Made by a program: the position numbers and the translations under genes. The notes beneath the pieces were generated by a model that was not told where the DNA came from, did not search any database, and saw only the letters and a list, made by a program, of their open reading frames with translations. A stretch of 64,000 bases of DNA from Tetragenococcus halophilus subsp. flandriensis (lineage in GTDB: Bacteria > Bacillota > Bacilli > Lactobacillales > Enterococcaceae): NCBI RefSeq assembly GCF_030161475.1, contig NZ_BSUG01000076.1, forward strand, positions 54,060-118,059, given 5' to 3'. Positions 17,075 through 26,906 of the stretch are shown one piece after another (the stretch's first letter is position 1; each line of letters starts with the position of its first letter).

Positions 17075-17145
17075 ACTTTTAAAATAATGAGCTCACATAA
17101 TTAAATAGCTTTTAGTATATTCATTAAAGATTAACTGTATAAAAA

Positions 17146-18258
17146 TTATTTGCTATATTCAAAGAGCGGCGTATGCTTAATGTCTTCAATTGTTTGTGTT
17201 CCGGATAGCTGCATAACTGTCTTTAAGTCCTTTTCAAAATATTCAAAAACAGACTTAACGCCTTTCCAGCCGCCATTAGCTAATCCGTATAAAACTGGAC
17301 GACCAATTGCTACAACATCTGCTCCACTAGCAATTGCTTTAAAGACATGCTCACCACGCCTAATGCCGCTATCAAAGACAATAGGAACTTGACCTTGAAC
17401 AACATTTGAAATACCTTCCAAAGTTTCAAATGAACTTGGTGCACCGTCCAATTGACGGCCACCATGATTAGATACCCAAATGCCGGATACACCTGCATCA
17501 ATTGCCTTAATAGCATCTGCTGGTGTTTGAATTCCTTTAACAAAAACAGGTAAATCTGAATAATCAGTTAAAAATTTAACATCTTCTACTGAAAGGTTTA
17601 ACTTTTTCCGGCTATAAACTGTATCAGAAGAAGTATCGTCTGCCCCATCTTTTAAGTAACGAGCAACTATAGGCATCCCGAACGGATAGATAAACTTATT
17701 TCGAATATTTCGCTCTCTTCTACCATCCACATTTGTATCTGCCGTTAAAATTATTGCTGATGCTCCTACAGCTTTTGCTTCATCTATAACATTTTTATTA
17801 ACCTCTTTATCATCACTCATGTAAATCTGAAACCAACGATTATTACCTTGAAGTCCTTTTTCGATATCTTCAAAGCTGACACTGGAATAGGCACTTATAG
17901 ACATAATACTGCCTCCGTATTCTGCAACGCCTTTAGCAGTTCCAGCCTCCTTCGATTCGTGAGCCATTCCATGGGCAGCAATTGGCGAAACTATAACAGG
18001 TAATTTTATTTCTTGGTTTAATATAGTAGTACTTGTATCCGGGTATTTTATATCTGCCAATACCCTTTGTAAAATACCTTTTTTATTCCATCCTTCGATA
18101 TTCCTTTCCAATGTATATTCATCTCCAGCACCACCGCAGATAAAATCATATCCATCTTTTGGTAACACATTCTTAGCTTCTCTTTCTAATTCAAAAAGAT
18201 TTACAATATCTAAATCTTTAATATCTTCCGGTGCATTGTAATTTATTTTATTTTTCAT
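17146..18258 (-). CDS. lctO: FMN-dependent L-lactate oxidase/alpha-hydroxyacid dehydrogenase
   Basis: FMN flavoprotein of 370 residues that oxidises an L-2-hydroxyacid. Visible are the N-terminal CGGAGDEYTLERN, the FMN-binding PVIVSPIAAHGMAH and FQIYMSDD, and the catalytic SNHGGRQLDG with His and Arg, then VPIVFDSGIRRGEHVFKA. The sequence resembles lactic acid bacterial lactate oxidases, which make pyruvate and H2O2. In this locus a different hydroxyacid (a tetronate or glycolate) is possible. ATG 18258 has AGGGG 7-8 bp upstream. It is downstream of a KdgT-like permease gene on the same strand. Confidence 0.85.
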   Translation of the reverse strand: MKNKINYNAPEDIKDLDIVNLFELEREAKNVLPKDGYDFICGGAGDEYTLERNIEGWNKKGILQRVLADIKYPDTSTTILNQEIKLPVIVSPIAAHGMAHESKEAGTAKGVAEYGGSIMSISAYSSVSFEDIEKGLQGNNRWFQIYMSDDKEVNKNVIDEAKAVGASAIILTADTNVDGRRERNIRNKFIYPFGMPIVARYLKDGADDTSSDTVYSRKKLNLSVEDVKFLTDYSDLPVFVKGIQTPADAIKAIDAGVSGIWVSNHGGRQLDGAPSSFETLEGISNVVQGQVPIVFDSGIRRGEHVFKAIASGADVVAIGRPVLYGLANGGWKGVKSVFEYFEKDLKTVMQLSGTQTIEDIKHTPLFEYSK

Positions 18259-18420
18259 TCTTAATCCCCTTCTTACTGACAAATAAAAAAAGATAATCTT
18301 TATTTTATATCTCTAAAACTCAGTTCAATTATTTATCAATGTTTTCTTTTATTATTTTTATCTATGACGTGCACACAAAAACGTCTAGAACTATTTTAAA
18401 ATTTCAAGTATTTGAATTAA

Positions 18421-19410
18421 TTAGTCCCCTTTTATAAACTGTTCTTCTTCGAATGCTTGCTGTTTAAGTGAAAATTGTGGACTGCCATACTTTTTAACCC
18501 ACCAATTCGTTACAATTGGAGCTAGTATTGCTGTAAGAACTACTGAAGCTCCAACTTGCACTGTAGCAGTCGCCACAAAGGGCTCATACATCGAATCAAC
18601 TGACGCAATTACAGCTGGAGTAGCAACAGCATTTCCCCCGGTAGTAGCTATCGCCCAAGCTGCATAACCAGGTCTTTTACTGATTTTTCTATCAAAAAAT
18701 AGTACAAATAAACCTCCAATAAAGAGTGTGATTAACCCCAATAAAATACCTTGCAATCCACCTCGGAAAATATCTAGCAGGTTAATACCTGCACCAAGGC
18801 CAAAGCCTACTAATGGTATTAAAGCAGTTCCAACCGGCTTAAATAATTCTTGTAACCCTTTGTCTAGGTTTCCTAATAGCATTCCCGTTGCCATTGGAAC
18901 GACTGCCGCTATAATTTCTGTAAAACCTATACTTGCAAGGCCAGAAGCTCCAAGTGCTATTAAGGTAAACACCGGTCCATCATTTAATGCAAGAAATGGA
19001 AAAGCTCCTGCATCGACATCATCACCATACTCACTGACTAACGCCAAATAAACGCTCCCATTACTATTAGTAACTGCTGAAATAACAGTAAGTGCAGAAA
19101 TCCCTAAAATTCCGCCAAGTCCAAAAAAATATCCAAAAGCAATTCCTATAGCAGCTCCTATTACAAATTTAGAAACTAATAATACTCCACCTCGCTTAAG
19201 TATATCGGGCATATCTTTGATCTTTAAAGTAGTCCCTAAGCAAAATAACTGTACACCAATTAAAGTATCGACTCCAGCGTTAGAAAATAAAGCAGTAGTT
19301 AAACTACCAATTTCTAATATTGAAGGAAAGAATGTATAAATTAAACTGCCTAATAATAATGGAACGACCATAATACCGGCGGGTATTTTATTTAGATATT
19401 TTAAAATCAT
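18421..19410 (-). CDS. KdgT-family permease, third copy
   Basis: A 329-residue membrane protein of the 2-keto-3-deoxygluconate permease family with about ten membrane segments. The start MILKYLNKIPAGIMVVPLLLGSLIYTFFP aligns by eye with the two other KdgT-like proteins in this cluster (19577-20602 and 22555-23568), as do DKGLQ/NLDK and TPAVIASVDSMYEPFV. KdgT carriers move sugar acids with protons; the substrate here is unknown. A candidate cre lies about 92 bp upstream, suggesting its own promoter, shared with the oxidase gene. Confidence 0.85.
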   Translation of the reverse strand: MILKYLNKIPAGIMVVPLLLGSLIYTFFPSILEIGSLTTALFSNAGVDTLIGVQLFCLGTTLKIKDMPDILKRGGVLLVSKFVIGAAIGIAFGYFFGLGGILGISALTVISAVTNSNGSVYLALVSEYGDDVDAGAFPFLALNDGPVFTLIALGASGLASIGFTEIIAAVVPMATGMLLGNLDKGLQELFKPVGTALIPLVGFGLGAGINLLDIFRGGLQGILLGLITLFIGGLFVLFFDRKISKRPGYAAWAIATTGGNAVATPAVIASVDSMYEPFVATATVQVGASVVLTAILAPIVTNWWVKKYGSPQFSLKQQAFEEEQFIKGD

Positions 19411-19501
19411 CCTACCACGTCCTAATTTTATTTATTTCATCGTATTTATAATTTCCTTATTTACTCAAAAATATTTACAACTATAAATTAATAATATTTT
19501 T

Positions 19502-19515
19502 TGAATGCGCTAACA
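19502..19515. promoter_or_regulatory. Candidate cre (CcpA) site upstream of third KdgT gene
   Basis: TGAATGCGCTAACA matches TGNAARCGNWWWCA at 13 of 14 positions. It lies in the 166-bp gap between two KdgT-like genes, which suggests an internal CcpA-controlled promoter for the permease-oxidase pair. Confidence 0.5.
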
Positions 19516-19576
19516 AAAATGTTACGAACTTTAGCAAGCTTTTTCTGGAACAGCAACTATTTAATATTACTTCATC

Positions 19577-20602
19577 TTAAGTTTCAGTTGCTACTCCTTC
19601 ATCATCCACTGTATTATTTTCTTCACTAATATTTTTCTTATAAATATCTCCTGTAGTTATAATATTCCTTTTTTTCATGTAATTATCACAATATTTTACA
19701 AGAATAGGCACCCCAAGCATCGTAATTATACAAGCAGTAGCTAATTGAGCAGAAGCTTCTCCTACCAGTGGTTGTAAGCTAGTATCTGAAGCTGCAATAA
19801 TAGCTGGAGTTAATGCCGCATTGTTAGCGATGCTTCCTATCGCTGCTCCTAAAGGCGTTTTCAATCGTTTTTTCAACATTAAATTATATACAAAGAAAAA
19901 TACTACTCCTAAAGCTAATGAAAATACCCCTAATAGTACTCCTGAGAGACCAGCACTCCATAATGTTGTTAAATTAGAACTAGCACCTATACCAAACGAC
20001 ATTAAAATAATAATAAGGTTCTGTGAGTTTTTTGCTAAAGCCAAAAAATCTTTATCTAAATTACCTAAAATAACGCCTATTACGATTGGCACGATAGTAG
20101 ACACAACATCCATAACTGGAACATTAGCTGCTCCATAAGCACCCATTAAGATCATAGTAGCAATCGGACCATTTTTAATCGATTGAAGCGCAACTGCACC
20201 AACATCATTGGGATCACCGTACTCAGAAGCTAAAGCAACATATAATGAGCTATTCTCACTAGGAAGACCACAATATAAAACAAAAGGTGTTAGACCCAAG
20301 ACGCCCTGTGCTCCCCATATTGTTGATACAAGCCAAGCAATTCCTCCTCCAACAGCCACCTTTAGTAAAACAAGTAGAGTCCCCTTATATAAGGGAATCC
20401 CAACTTGTTTAATATTGATTTGCGTACCACAAACTATTAAAAACATTCCCATTAATACATTATTTCCTTCTTTAAAAAGAGAAGTGGTTGTCCCTCCGAT
20501 TTCTAAAGCAGAAGGAAAGAATGTATTAATGAACATTCCAAGTAATAAAGGTACCAGTATCAATCCACCTGGTATCTTTTGTATTTTTTTCATCAATTGC
20601 AT
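19577..20602 (-). CDS. KdgT-family permease, second copy
   Basis: A 341-residue polytopic KdgT-type carrier. It has the N-terminal KKIQKIPGGLILVPLLLGMF pattern, VLGLTPFVLYCGLPSENSSLY in the middle and AALTPAIIAASDTSLQPLVG near the end, parallel to the other two copies. Divergence between the three is visible over most of their length, so they are old paralogues rather than a recent tandem duplication. ATG 20602 has GGAG about 10 bp upstream; the ATG at 20593 would be too far. Substrate unknown, likely a C4-C6 sugar acid. Confidence 0.85.
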   Translation of the reverse strand: MQLMKKIQKIPGGLILVPLLLGMFINTFFPSALEIGGTTTSLFKEGNNVLMGMFLIVCGTQINIKQVGIPLYKGTLLVLLKVAVGGGIAWLVSTIWGAQGVLGLTPFVLYCGLPSENSSLYVALASEYGDPNDVGAVALQSIKNGPIATMILMGAYGAANVPVMDVVSTIVPIVIGVILGNLDKDFLALAKNSQNLIIILMSFGIGASSNLTTLWSAGLSGVLLGVFSLALGVVFFFVYNLMLKKRLKTPLGAAIGSIANNAALTPAIIAASDTSLQPLVGEASAQLATACIITMLGVPILVKYCDNYMKKRNIITTGDIYKKNISEENNTVDDEGVATET

Positions 20603-20684
20603 TTGTATATTTCACTCCAATTATTTTTTAAACCCCTCTTTAAATTTCTTACTATGGAAATGTAAAGTGTTTTATTACAACTAC

Positions 20685-21686
20685 TTAAGAAGTACCATTA
20701 ACTAATTTAACAGCTGTTTCAACTGCATTAATAAACGCTGTATTAAGCGCTATTCCTTTCCCGACTATATCGTAACCTGTACCATGAGCAGGAGTTGTAA
20801 TCGGATAAGGTTGTCCTCCGGCGATAGTAACACCCCCAGGAAATCCATTTAGTTTCACAGCTATTTGTCCTTGATCATGGTACATCGTTACAACTCCATC
20901 TAATTCATGATTATTTATGGCTTTAACGAATAGTGTGTCGGAAGGATATGGACCTGAGACAGTATCCATCCCTAACTCATGAATTTTATCAATTGCCGGG
21001 CGTATGATATCGATTTCTTCATTTCCCATTGTTCCATTTTCTCCACCATGCGGATTTAAAGCTGACACACCAATTTTAGGTTCCTTCACACCACTTTGCT
21101 TAACTGTGTCATAACATAACCTTGTGCTATCCACAATTTTATTAATATCCAAATTTTTATTTACATCTTTTAAAGGGATATGGCTAGTAACTCTAGTCGT
21201 CATCAAACCTTCTATCATATTAATTTCTCCAAACGAATCTTTTACATTAAAAAGTTCAGCAAATAAATGGTGTTCACTTTCATGTTTCAGACCAGCTTCT
21301 TTCATTGCTTGTTTATTAAATGATGCAAACACAAATCCATCAATAATTCCTTTTTTACACAAATCACAAGCAGTATCAATTTGTTCTAAAACAGCTTTTC
21401 CAGATATTTTATTTGGTTTGCCTATTGGCGTTTGTTCTAGATCTTCATTATGCAAATTTAAAAATGGCGCGTTATCCCCGTCCCATGATATACCGTCTAC
21501 ACTTGTTGTAGGTAAATAATTAACAGATCTATCAACAAATTCAGCTGCTCTATCCAAGACATCTGTGTCGCCAATAATTAATGGTTTAAAAGTTTGAAAT
21601 AAATCTTTTTCCTCTGCTAGTGTTTTTGCAACAATTTCTGGCCCTACTCCGGTAGAATCTCCTAATAAGATCCCTATTTTTTTCAT
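20685..21686 (-). CDS. PdxA2-like 4-phospho-tetronate dehydrogenase
   Basis: A 333-residue member of the PdxA family (NAD-dependent oxidation and decarboxylation of 4-phospho-hydroxyacids). The three metal-binding His positions are present: HESEHHLF (His 139/140), NPHGGENG (His 213) and MYHDQGQI (His 270), plus the N-terminal LGDSTGVGPEI. Members outside vitamin B6 synthesis (PdxA2) convert D-threonate or D-erythronate 4-phosphate to dihydroxyacetone phosphate and CO2. Its neighbours are permease and aldolase genes, not pdxJ, which favours this catabolic role. No DUF1537 kinase, the usual partner, is in the window. Confidence 0.85.
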   Translation of the reverse strand: MKKIGILLGDSTGVGPEIVAKTLAEEKDLFQTFKPLIIGDTDVLDRAAEFVDRSVNYLPTTSVDGISWDGDNAPFLNLHNEDLEQTPIGKPNKISGKAVLEQIDTACDLCKKGIIDGFVFASFNKQAMKEAGLKHESEHHLFAELFNVKDSFGEINMIEGLMTTRVTSHIPLKDVNKNLDINKIVDSTRLCYDTVKQSGVKEPKIGVSALNPHGGENGTMGNEEIDIIRPAIDKIHELGMDTVSGPYPSDTLFVKAINNHELDGVVTMYHDQGQIAVKLNGFPGGVTIAGGQPYPITTPAHGTGYDIVGKGIALNTAFINAVETAVKLVNGTS

Positions 21687-21736
21687 TACTATATACCTTT
21701 CCTTTCTATTTCTAAACTTTAAATATCTCTAAAAAG

Positions 21737-21813
21737 AAAAAAAGTACACCCTTACAAATTTAACTATTCAAACATCCTTGTCTTCTATAGTTAGGTAAGG
21801 GTGTACTTTTTTT
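21737..21813 (-). terminator. Terminator after the transaldolase-like gene
   Basis: AAAAGTACACCCTTAC and GTAAGGGTGTACTTTT pair, and TAACTAT/ATAGTTA pair inside. T-rich runs follow on both strands. It ends the transcript that includes the fsa-like gene (stop at 21867). Confidence 0.9.
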
Positions 21814-21866
21814 CATAATTATCTTAATAGTTATTTACAATTCATATTTTATTTCACTATTTACTT

Positions 21867-22526
21867 TTAAACCTCTTCTTGGTTTTTTTCATAATTTTCC
21901 CAATCTTTCAGGAAACCTTCAATACCTTTATCAGTTAGTGGATGGGACCATAATTTAGGAAAGATAGATCCTGGAATTGTTGCAATGTCCGCTCCTGATA
22001 GCGCTATACCTTCTAAATGTGGTAAGTGACGAATACTTGCAGCGATAATTTCTGTATCGTATCCATACATTGACATTACTTGCTTCAGTTTACTCACTAA
22101 TTCAAGACCATCTTTTCCTATATCATCTAACCTTCCGATAAATGGACTTATAAATGAAGCTCCAGCTTTAGCTGCCATTAAACCTTGAGCGATTGTAAAT
22201 ACAAGCGTAACGTTTGTTTTTATATTTTCTTGAGCTAAAGTATGCACTGCTTTTAAACCTTCTTCAGTCATTGGCACTTTAACAATGACGTTACTTCCCC
22301 ATGATGCTAACTCTCGGCCTTCTTTTACCATATCTTCTGATTTCAATCCGACTACTTCTGCGTTAACAGGACCATCTATAAAACCTGCAATTTCTTGAAT
22401 CACCTCTTTAAAAGGACGTCCTTCTTTTGATATCAGCGTTGGATTCGTAGTAACACCGTCTACTAAGCCTAACTCATTAATTCGTCTAATTTCTTCTACA
22501 TTTGCTGTATCTAAGAAAAATTTCAT
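21867..22526 (-). CDS. Fructose-6-phosphate aldolase/TalC-type transaldolase
   Basis: Class I aldolase of 219 residues, the size of the short transaldolase/FSA subfamily. [13 protein letters not shown] opens the protein, Schiff-base Lys 83 is in [11 protein letters not shown], and GVTTNPTLI and [15 protein letters not shown] are conserved segments. FSA enzymes join or split dihydroxyacetone and an aldose phosphate; TalC-like ones transfer it. Linked dhaK/dhaL/dhaM genes make free dihydroxyacetone (or a ketotetrose) a plausible product. ATG 22526 is preferred because AAGGAG is about 10 bp away; the ATG at 22535 would abut it. Confidence 0.85.
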   Translation of the reverse strand: MKFFLDTANVEEIRRINELGLVDGVTTNPTLISKEGRPFKEVIQEIAGFIDGPVNAEVVGLKSEDMVKEGRELASWGSNVIVKVPMTEEGLKAVHTLAQENIKTNVTLVFTIAQGLMAAKAGASFISPFIGRLDDIGKDGLELVSKLKQVMSMYGYDTEIIAASIRHLPHLEGIALSGADIATIPGSIFPKLWSHPLTDKGIEGFLKDWENYEKNQEEV

Positions 22527-22554
22527 TTCACACATACTCCTTCTATATTTTTTA

Positions 22555-23568
22555 TTAGTCTCTGACTTTTTTATCTTCTACTTCTGTAGAATCTGCATAA
22601 GTAGAATCTACTTCTGATGGTATCGGGTCTTTTTTCGTCTTATTTGCTTTTCTATATACATAACCAGTCAAAAAGGGAATTAAAATAGCTGAAATGACCA
22701 CAGAAGCTGCGACTTGAGCTGATGCAGCCTCAACAAACGGACTAAATGATGGATCTGCTGTTGCAATAACTGCTGGCACAGCTACTGCATGTCCGGCAGT
22801 TGTTCCAATAGCCATTCCCATCGGATCAGGCTTTCGTCTTAAAGCACTATAAATAAAGTAGAGAAGAACACCAGTAAAGCCTACCGTAATCAAACCTAAA
22901 ATGATTCCACTAAAGCCAGCTTGTAAAACTGCCAAAAGACTCATATTTGCTCCTAAAGCAAATCCATTAAAAGGCAAAATAGCATCCATTCCTTTTGACA
23001 TTATCTCCTTGAAATCGTTATCTAAATTCCCAAGTATCATACCAATTAAAAGTGGAATTACTACTGAAATTATATCCATTATAGGGATATTGCCTAAACC
23101 AGTGGAACCCAAAGCTATCATCGTAAGAAATGGCCCATCATTTAAAGATAACAAGCCTAATGCGCCAACATCCGTATCGTCTCCCATTTCACCAGCTAAG
23201 GCTCCATACAAAGCACCGTTAGAATTTGTTGTTGCACAAATAATAGCTAAAGGAGTAATTCCTAGAAAACCGGCTATTCCGAAAAAATAATTAACAATGT
23301 AACCTAAGCCTACTCCGATTGCAAATTTTATAATTGTTAATAGAGCTCCCTTATATAAAGGTTCACCTGCTTGTTTTAAATCAATTTTAGAACCAGCAAA
23401 CGTGATAAACAGTGCCACAATAGTGTTAGTTCCATCTTTTAATAAATCCGAAGTAAACCCGCCAATTTCAAAAAATTGTGGAATAAATGTATTAACCGCT
23501 GCCCCAAGTAGTAAGGGGATCACCATCATTCCGCCTGGTACTTTCTGCATCGTTTTAACAATTTTCAT
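22555..23568 (-). CDS. KdgT-family permease, first copy
   Basis: A 337-residue KdgT-type membrane carrier with [20 protein letters not shown] at the start, [20 protein letters not shown] in the middle, [17 protein letters not shown] near the end and a charged cytoplasmic tail. It lies 28 bp upstream of the FSA-like gene and downstream of the three TIM-barrel genes, so it is probably co-transcribed with them. GAGAGG precedes the ATG. The substrate is unknown. Confidence 0.85.
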   Translation of the reverse strand: MKIVKTMQKVPGGMMVIPLLLGAAVNTFIPQFFEIGGFTSDLLKDGTNTIVALFITFAGSKIDLKQAGEPLYKGALLTIIKFAIGVGLGYIVNYFFGIAGFLGITPLAIICATTNSNGALYGALAGEMGDDTDVGALGLLSLNDGPFLTMIALGSTGLGNIPIMDIISVVIPLLIGMILGNLDNDFKEIMSKGMDAILPFNGFALGANMSLLAVLQAGFSGIILGLITVGFTGVLLYFIYSALRRKPDPMGMAIGTTAGHAVAVPAVIATADPSFSPFVEAASAQVAASVVISAILIPFLTGYVYRKANKTKKDPIPSEVDSTYADSTEVEDKKVRD

Positions 23569-23637
23569 CTAATTATTCCTCTCATAAAATTAAACTCAAT
23601 TTACTACTATTAGTACAAAGACTTCATAACTTAAAAA

Positions 23638-24513
23638 TTAAACCAGCTTATTGACAAAACTATTTGTTTCTTCTTCCATTTTCCAAACATTTTCTTTATT
23701 TTTAGTTCTAACTTCAGCTGCAATGCCTAAATTATTTTTTCCCTCTTTTTTAAATGCGTCAATAATTTTAGAAGCGGTTTTAATATTCATAAACCCTGGC
23801 TCTCCTAAGGGAATATGAAAATCTCCATATAGTTCATTACTTTTGTCTAAAACTGCATTTGAAAAGTGTATTTTAGTAGTGTATTTCGCAAGTTTTGGTA
23901 TAGCGGTTTCAAAATCATCTTCATTCAAAGCCATATGCGCACAATCGTAACACAAACTCAATTTATTTTTCTTTACTAAATCTGTATCGTCAAGGTTATT
24001 TAGAAATTTTGCAAACCTATCTGCAGTTCCAATTAGAAATTTTTTATGTGCAAATTGATCTAAAGGTTCAATAATAATTTTCATATCAGTATCTTTTATT
24101 CTGTCGTATACCAAATATAATGTATTTTCAAATTGTTTTAATGCATCCTCAGTATCAGATCCTTCTTCAATTGGTCCACTAGCTAAACCAAAGTATTCAC
24201 AATTACCCTCGTAAGCCAGGTCAATTAATTTATACAACTTATCTATTGTTTTATCATATTTATTTTTATCAAGTGCTGAAGCGCTTAAACCAGATTGAGT
24301 CACCTCATTAACTACCCAATTCGTGACAGACCAATTTGAGTCTTTAGATATATTAGAGAACTCTTTGCGTAACTTATCATCAAATATCACATCTGTTTCT
24401 ATGCTTGCATATTTATTTTGTTCACTTACTTTTTTAAAAAGATGTGATAGTTTATTAGTATCGTCCATATATGGATGAAAAATTTCCGAAAATAATAGTG
24501 ATTTATAAAACAT
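23638..24513 (-). CDS. Sugar phosphate isomerase/epimerase (xylose isomerase-like TIM barrel), divergent member
   Basis: A 291-residue protein of the AP endonuclease 2/xylose isomerase-like barrel family. Candidate metal ligands are seen at MKIIIEPLDQ (Glu), LCYDCAHMAL (Asp/His), KIHFSNAVLD (His) and IAAEVRTK (Glu). Relatives include tagatose 3-epimerases, hydroxypyruvate isomerase and 2-oxo-tetronate isomerase (OtnI). It differs clearly from the two related proteins encoded just upstream. GGGGAGG precedes the ATG. The reaction cannot be fixed from sequence alone. Confidence 0.75.
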   Translation of the reverse strand: MFYKSLLFSEIFHPYMDDTNKLSHLFKKVSEQNKYASIETDVIFDDKLRKEFSNISKDSNWSVTNWVVNEVTQSGLSASALDKNKYDKTIDKLYKLIDLAYEGNCEYFGLASGPIEEGSDTEDALKQFENTLYLVYDRIKDTDMKIIIEPLDQFAHKKFLIGTADRFAKFLNNLDDTDLVKKNKLSLCYDCAHMALNEDDFETAIPKLAKYTTKIHFSNAVLDKSNELYGDFHIPLGEPGFMNIKTASKIIDAFKKEGKNNLGIAAEVRTKNKENVWKMEEETNSFVNKLV

Positions 24514-24536
24514 GTATTTACCTCCCCTATAATTTT

Positions 24537-25364
24537 TTATACATTACCCTCTGTGACAATAGGTTTTAAATTATTTTTTACATACTTTCCTACGTCTTTA
24601 ATAGCTTTATCTGGGTCATTTGCCGCTTCTTCTGTTTCTTCTTCAACCATAATCCATCCATTATATCCATTTTCATATAAAAATTTAACTATGTTTGGAA
24701 AATCAATATCTCCTGTTCCCATCTTTTTCCATTCAAAATTATTGGAACAGTCTTTAAAATGTACATGACGAACAATTTTGAAATTATCTTTTATTATCAT
24801 TAAAGGGTCCATTCCACCAGCTTTTATATGTCCAGCATCTGGAGTATAACCAATATATTTAGTATCCAAATTGTCAAATAAAGTTTGATAGTCGCTTTTA
24901 GTCCTAAAATAAGAGTTCTCTGGTGAAGCAGGATGAAATGAAGCTGTTATCCCTTTCATATAGGCTCTCCGACCCACAGCATTAGCACAATTGATTATTT
25001 GTTTCTGTCTAGTTAAAAGATTATTTCTATTTTTACCATTTCTTGCAGGTAAATTTAAAATAGCATTTTCAAAATTACCTAAATATTCAATATAAAAGTC
25101 TGCACGATTTTTTTCTTCTTCTGTCTCTTCGTTATTTTCCCAAGTAAAAGGTACAGTAAATGCCCCTAACTTTAAACCTCTTGTATCTAAAGCATCTTTT
25201 AGCGCCTTTGGATCATTAGAATATTTCCCCAACATCGCATATTGTATATCGATAGTTGTAAATCCCGCCTGACTGACCGTATCTAAAATATCATCTAAGT
25301 AATCAATTTCTTTATCATAATCCAATTCCCAAGTAGAACCATGGCAACCAAATTCTATAGTCAA
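24537..25364 (-). CDS. Sugar phosphate isomerase/epimerase (TIM barrel), tandem copy B
   Basis: A 275-residue xylose isomerase-like barrel protein closely similar, end to end, to the upstream neighbour (25400-26212): both begin with FGCHG-TW-LDYDKEID and share NLPAR/VR-GKNR, KQIINCAN-VG and YIGYTPD-GHI. Candidate metal and catalytic residues are in TASFHPASPE, YTPDAGHIKAGG, RHVHFKDC and MVEEETEEA. Start is TTG 25364 with GGAGG 9 bp upstream; its neighbour uses ATG at the same place. IolE/IolH-like or epimerase activity on a keto sugar is likely. Confidence 0.78.
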   Translation of the reverse strand: MTIEFGCHGSTWELDYDKEIDYLDDILDTVSQAGFTTIDIQYAMLGKYSNDPKALKDALDTRGLKLGAFTVPFTWENNEETEEEKNRADFYIEYLGNFENAILNLPARNGKNRNNLLTRQKQIINCANAVGRRAYMKGITASFHPASPENSYFRTKSDYQTLFDNLDTKYIGYTPDAGHIKAGGMDPLMIIKDNFKIVRHVHFKDCSNNFEWKKMGTGDIDFPNIVKFLYENGYNGWIMVEEETEEAANDPDKAIKDVGKYVKNNLKPIVTEGNV

Positions 25365-25399
25365 AATTAAAACCTCCTCAAATAGTAAAACCTATAACT

Positions 25400-26212
25400 T
25401 TATTCATTAATAATGGGCAATAAATTTTTATGCACATAAACACTCATATTTTCAACTGTTTTACCTGGTTTTTTTGGTGATTCTGGTGTTTCTTCTTCCA
25501 CCATAATCCAACCATCATAACCTTTTTCATTCAAAAATTTAATTATTTGTGGAAAATCAACAATTCCTGTTCCCATTTCGGTCCACTCAAGACTTCTTGA
25601 GCAATCTTTTAAGTGTACATGACGAATGATATCGTAATTATCCTTTATTATTTTCAAAGAGTTCATTCCTGCAGCCTCAATATGACCAGTATCAGGAGTA
25701 TAACCAATGTATTTAGTATTTAAATTATCAAATAACACTTGATAATCACTTTTATTTTTAAAATAAGAATTGCCTGGAGTTGCAGGATGAAAAGAAGCTT
25801 TTACTCCCTTATGAGAAGCTCTTTTTCCTACAGTATTAGCACAGTTGATGATCTGCTTTTGTCTTTTTAGTAAGTTATCTCTATTTTTTCCTGGACGGAC
25901 AGGTAAATTTAAAATTGTATCAGGAAACTTCGATAAATAATTTATACAAAAATCCGCCAATTGCTGTTCTTCTTTAGTTTCTTCATCATTTTCCCAAGAA
26001 AAAGGTACTGTAAAAGCACCTAGTTTTAAGTTCCTTTTATCTAATGATTTTTTTAAAGCTTCAGGATCGTTTTTATATTTCCCTAATGTTGCATAAATGA
26101 TATCTACTGTTTTAAAGCCATTCTGACTTACTGTATCTAATATATCATCTAAAAAATCAATCTCCTTGTCATAATCTAGTACCCAAGTTATGCCGTGGCA
26201 ACCAAATTCCAT
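25400..26212 (-). CDS. Sugar phosphate isomerase/epimerase (TIM barrel), tandem copy A
   Basis: A 270-residue paralogue of the next gene, evidently a tandem duplication that has diverged. The same landmark residues occur: ASFHPATPG, YIGYTPDTGHIEAAG, RHVHLKDCS and WIMVEEETPE. Two related but distinct enzymes side by side suggest either two successive epimerisations or a heteromer. GGAGGG lies upstream of ATG 26212. It follows dhaL by 27 bp in the same direction. Confidence 0.78.
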   Translation of the reverse strand: MEFGCHGITWVLDYDKEIDFLDDILDTVSQNGFKTVDIIYATLGKYKNDPEALKKSLDKRNLKLGAFTVPFSWENDEETKEEQQLADFCINYLSKFPDTILNLPVRPGKNRDNLLKRQKQIINCANTVGKRASHKGVKASFHPATPGNSYFKNKSDYQVLFDNLNTKYIGYTPDTGHIEAAGMNSLKIIKDNYDIIRHVHLKDCSRSLEWTEMGTGIVDFPQIIKFLNEKGYDGWIMVEEETPESPKKPGKTVENMSVYVHKNLLPIINE

Positions 26213-26239
26213 ATTATTGAACCCTCCCTCGTTTAAAAT

Positions 26240-26887
26240 TTAATACAATTTCTTTAGTTCACTAAAAAAAGAATTCATGATCAACCATGCTGACTCAGCA
26301 CCTGGATCCTTATGCCCGACTGATCTTTCTCCTAGCCTTGCAGCTCTCCCTTTTTTAGCGACCATATCCGTAGTTTTTTCAGCACCTTCTTGCATTATTT
26401 CAATAAATTTTCCAAAAACTTCAAGACTATCATCATCAGCGGACGCAGCTTTTAAATAATCAACTCCAGGCCTAAGCGCATCTACCATAGTTTTTTGTCC
26501 CACAACTGCTTTACCACGTGTCTCTACAGATACAACGCCATTTTCTATCATTTGTCCAAATTCGCTAATATTTATTTCGTTTTTATCTGTTAGACCTTTC
26601 CCCATCTTCATGAAAAAGCTACCATAAAGTGGACCTGAAGCTCCTCCTACTTTTCCTAATAAAGTCATGCCCACTTTTTTCAAAAATGCCTCGATATCTT
26701 CCGTATTTTCCATATATTCAGATAAATTCTTTTCAACTTCTCTAAACCCTATACTTAAATTGATACCATGATCTCCATCACCAATTTTAGAATCTAGTTC
26801 CGTCAAATGATCGCGTTGTTTTTCAATCATTTCAGCAATATTTTTTATACTATTTGCAAAATATGGTTTATCTAATTTAATCGTCAT
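26240..26887 (-). CDS. dhaL: PTS-dependent dihydroxyacetone kinase, DhaL (nucleotide) subunit
   Basis: A 215-residue all-helical subunit that holds tightly bound ADP/ATP and phosphorylates the ketose bound to DhaK. The metal/nucleotide loop DSKIGDGDHGINLSIG is typical, with GKVGGASGPLYGSFFM and GRAARLGERSVGHKDPGAES further on. It lies 19 bp after dhaK. In relatives of erythrulose loci the same fold phosphorylates erythrulose, so the substrate here may be dihydroxyacetone or a ketotetrose. Confidence 0.92.
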   Translation of the reverse strand: MTIKLDKPYFANSIKNIAEMIEKQRDHLTELDSKIGDGDHGINLSIGFREVEKNLSEYMENTEDIEAFLKKVGMTLLGKVGGASGPLYGSFFMKMGKGLTDKNEINISEFGQMIENGVVSVETRGKAVVGQKTMVDALRPGVDYLKAASADDDSLEVFGKFIEIMQEGAEKTTDMVAKKGRAARLGERSVGHKDPGAESAWLIMNSFFSELKKLY

Positions 26888-26906
26888 ATTTTATTCAACC
26901 ACCTTG

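Noticed and set aside
20208-20705. Plus-strand reading frame of 165 codons over the second KdgT gene
   Set aside because: It is a shadow of a membrane protein gene; Pro/Ser/Thr-rich translation without a domain is typical of such frames.
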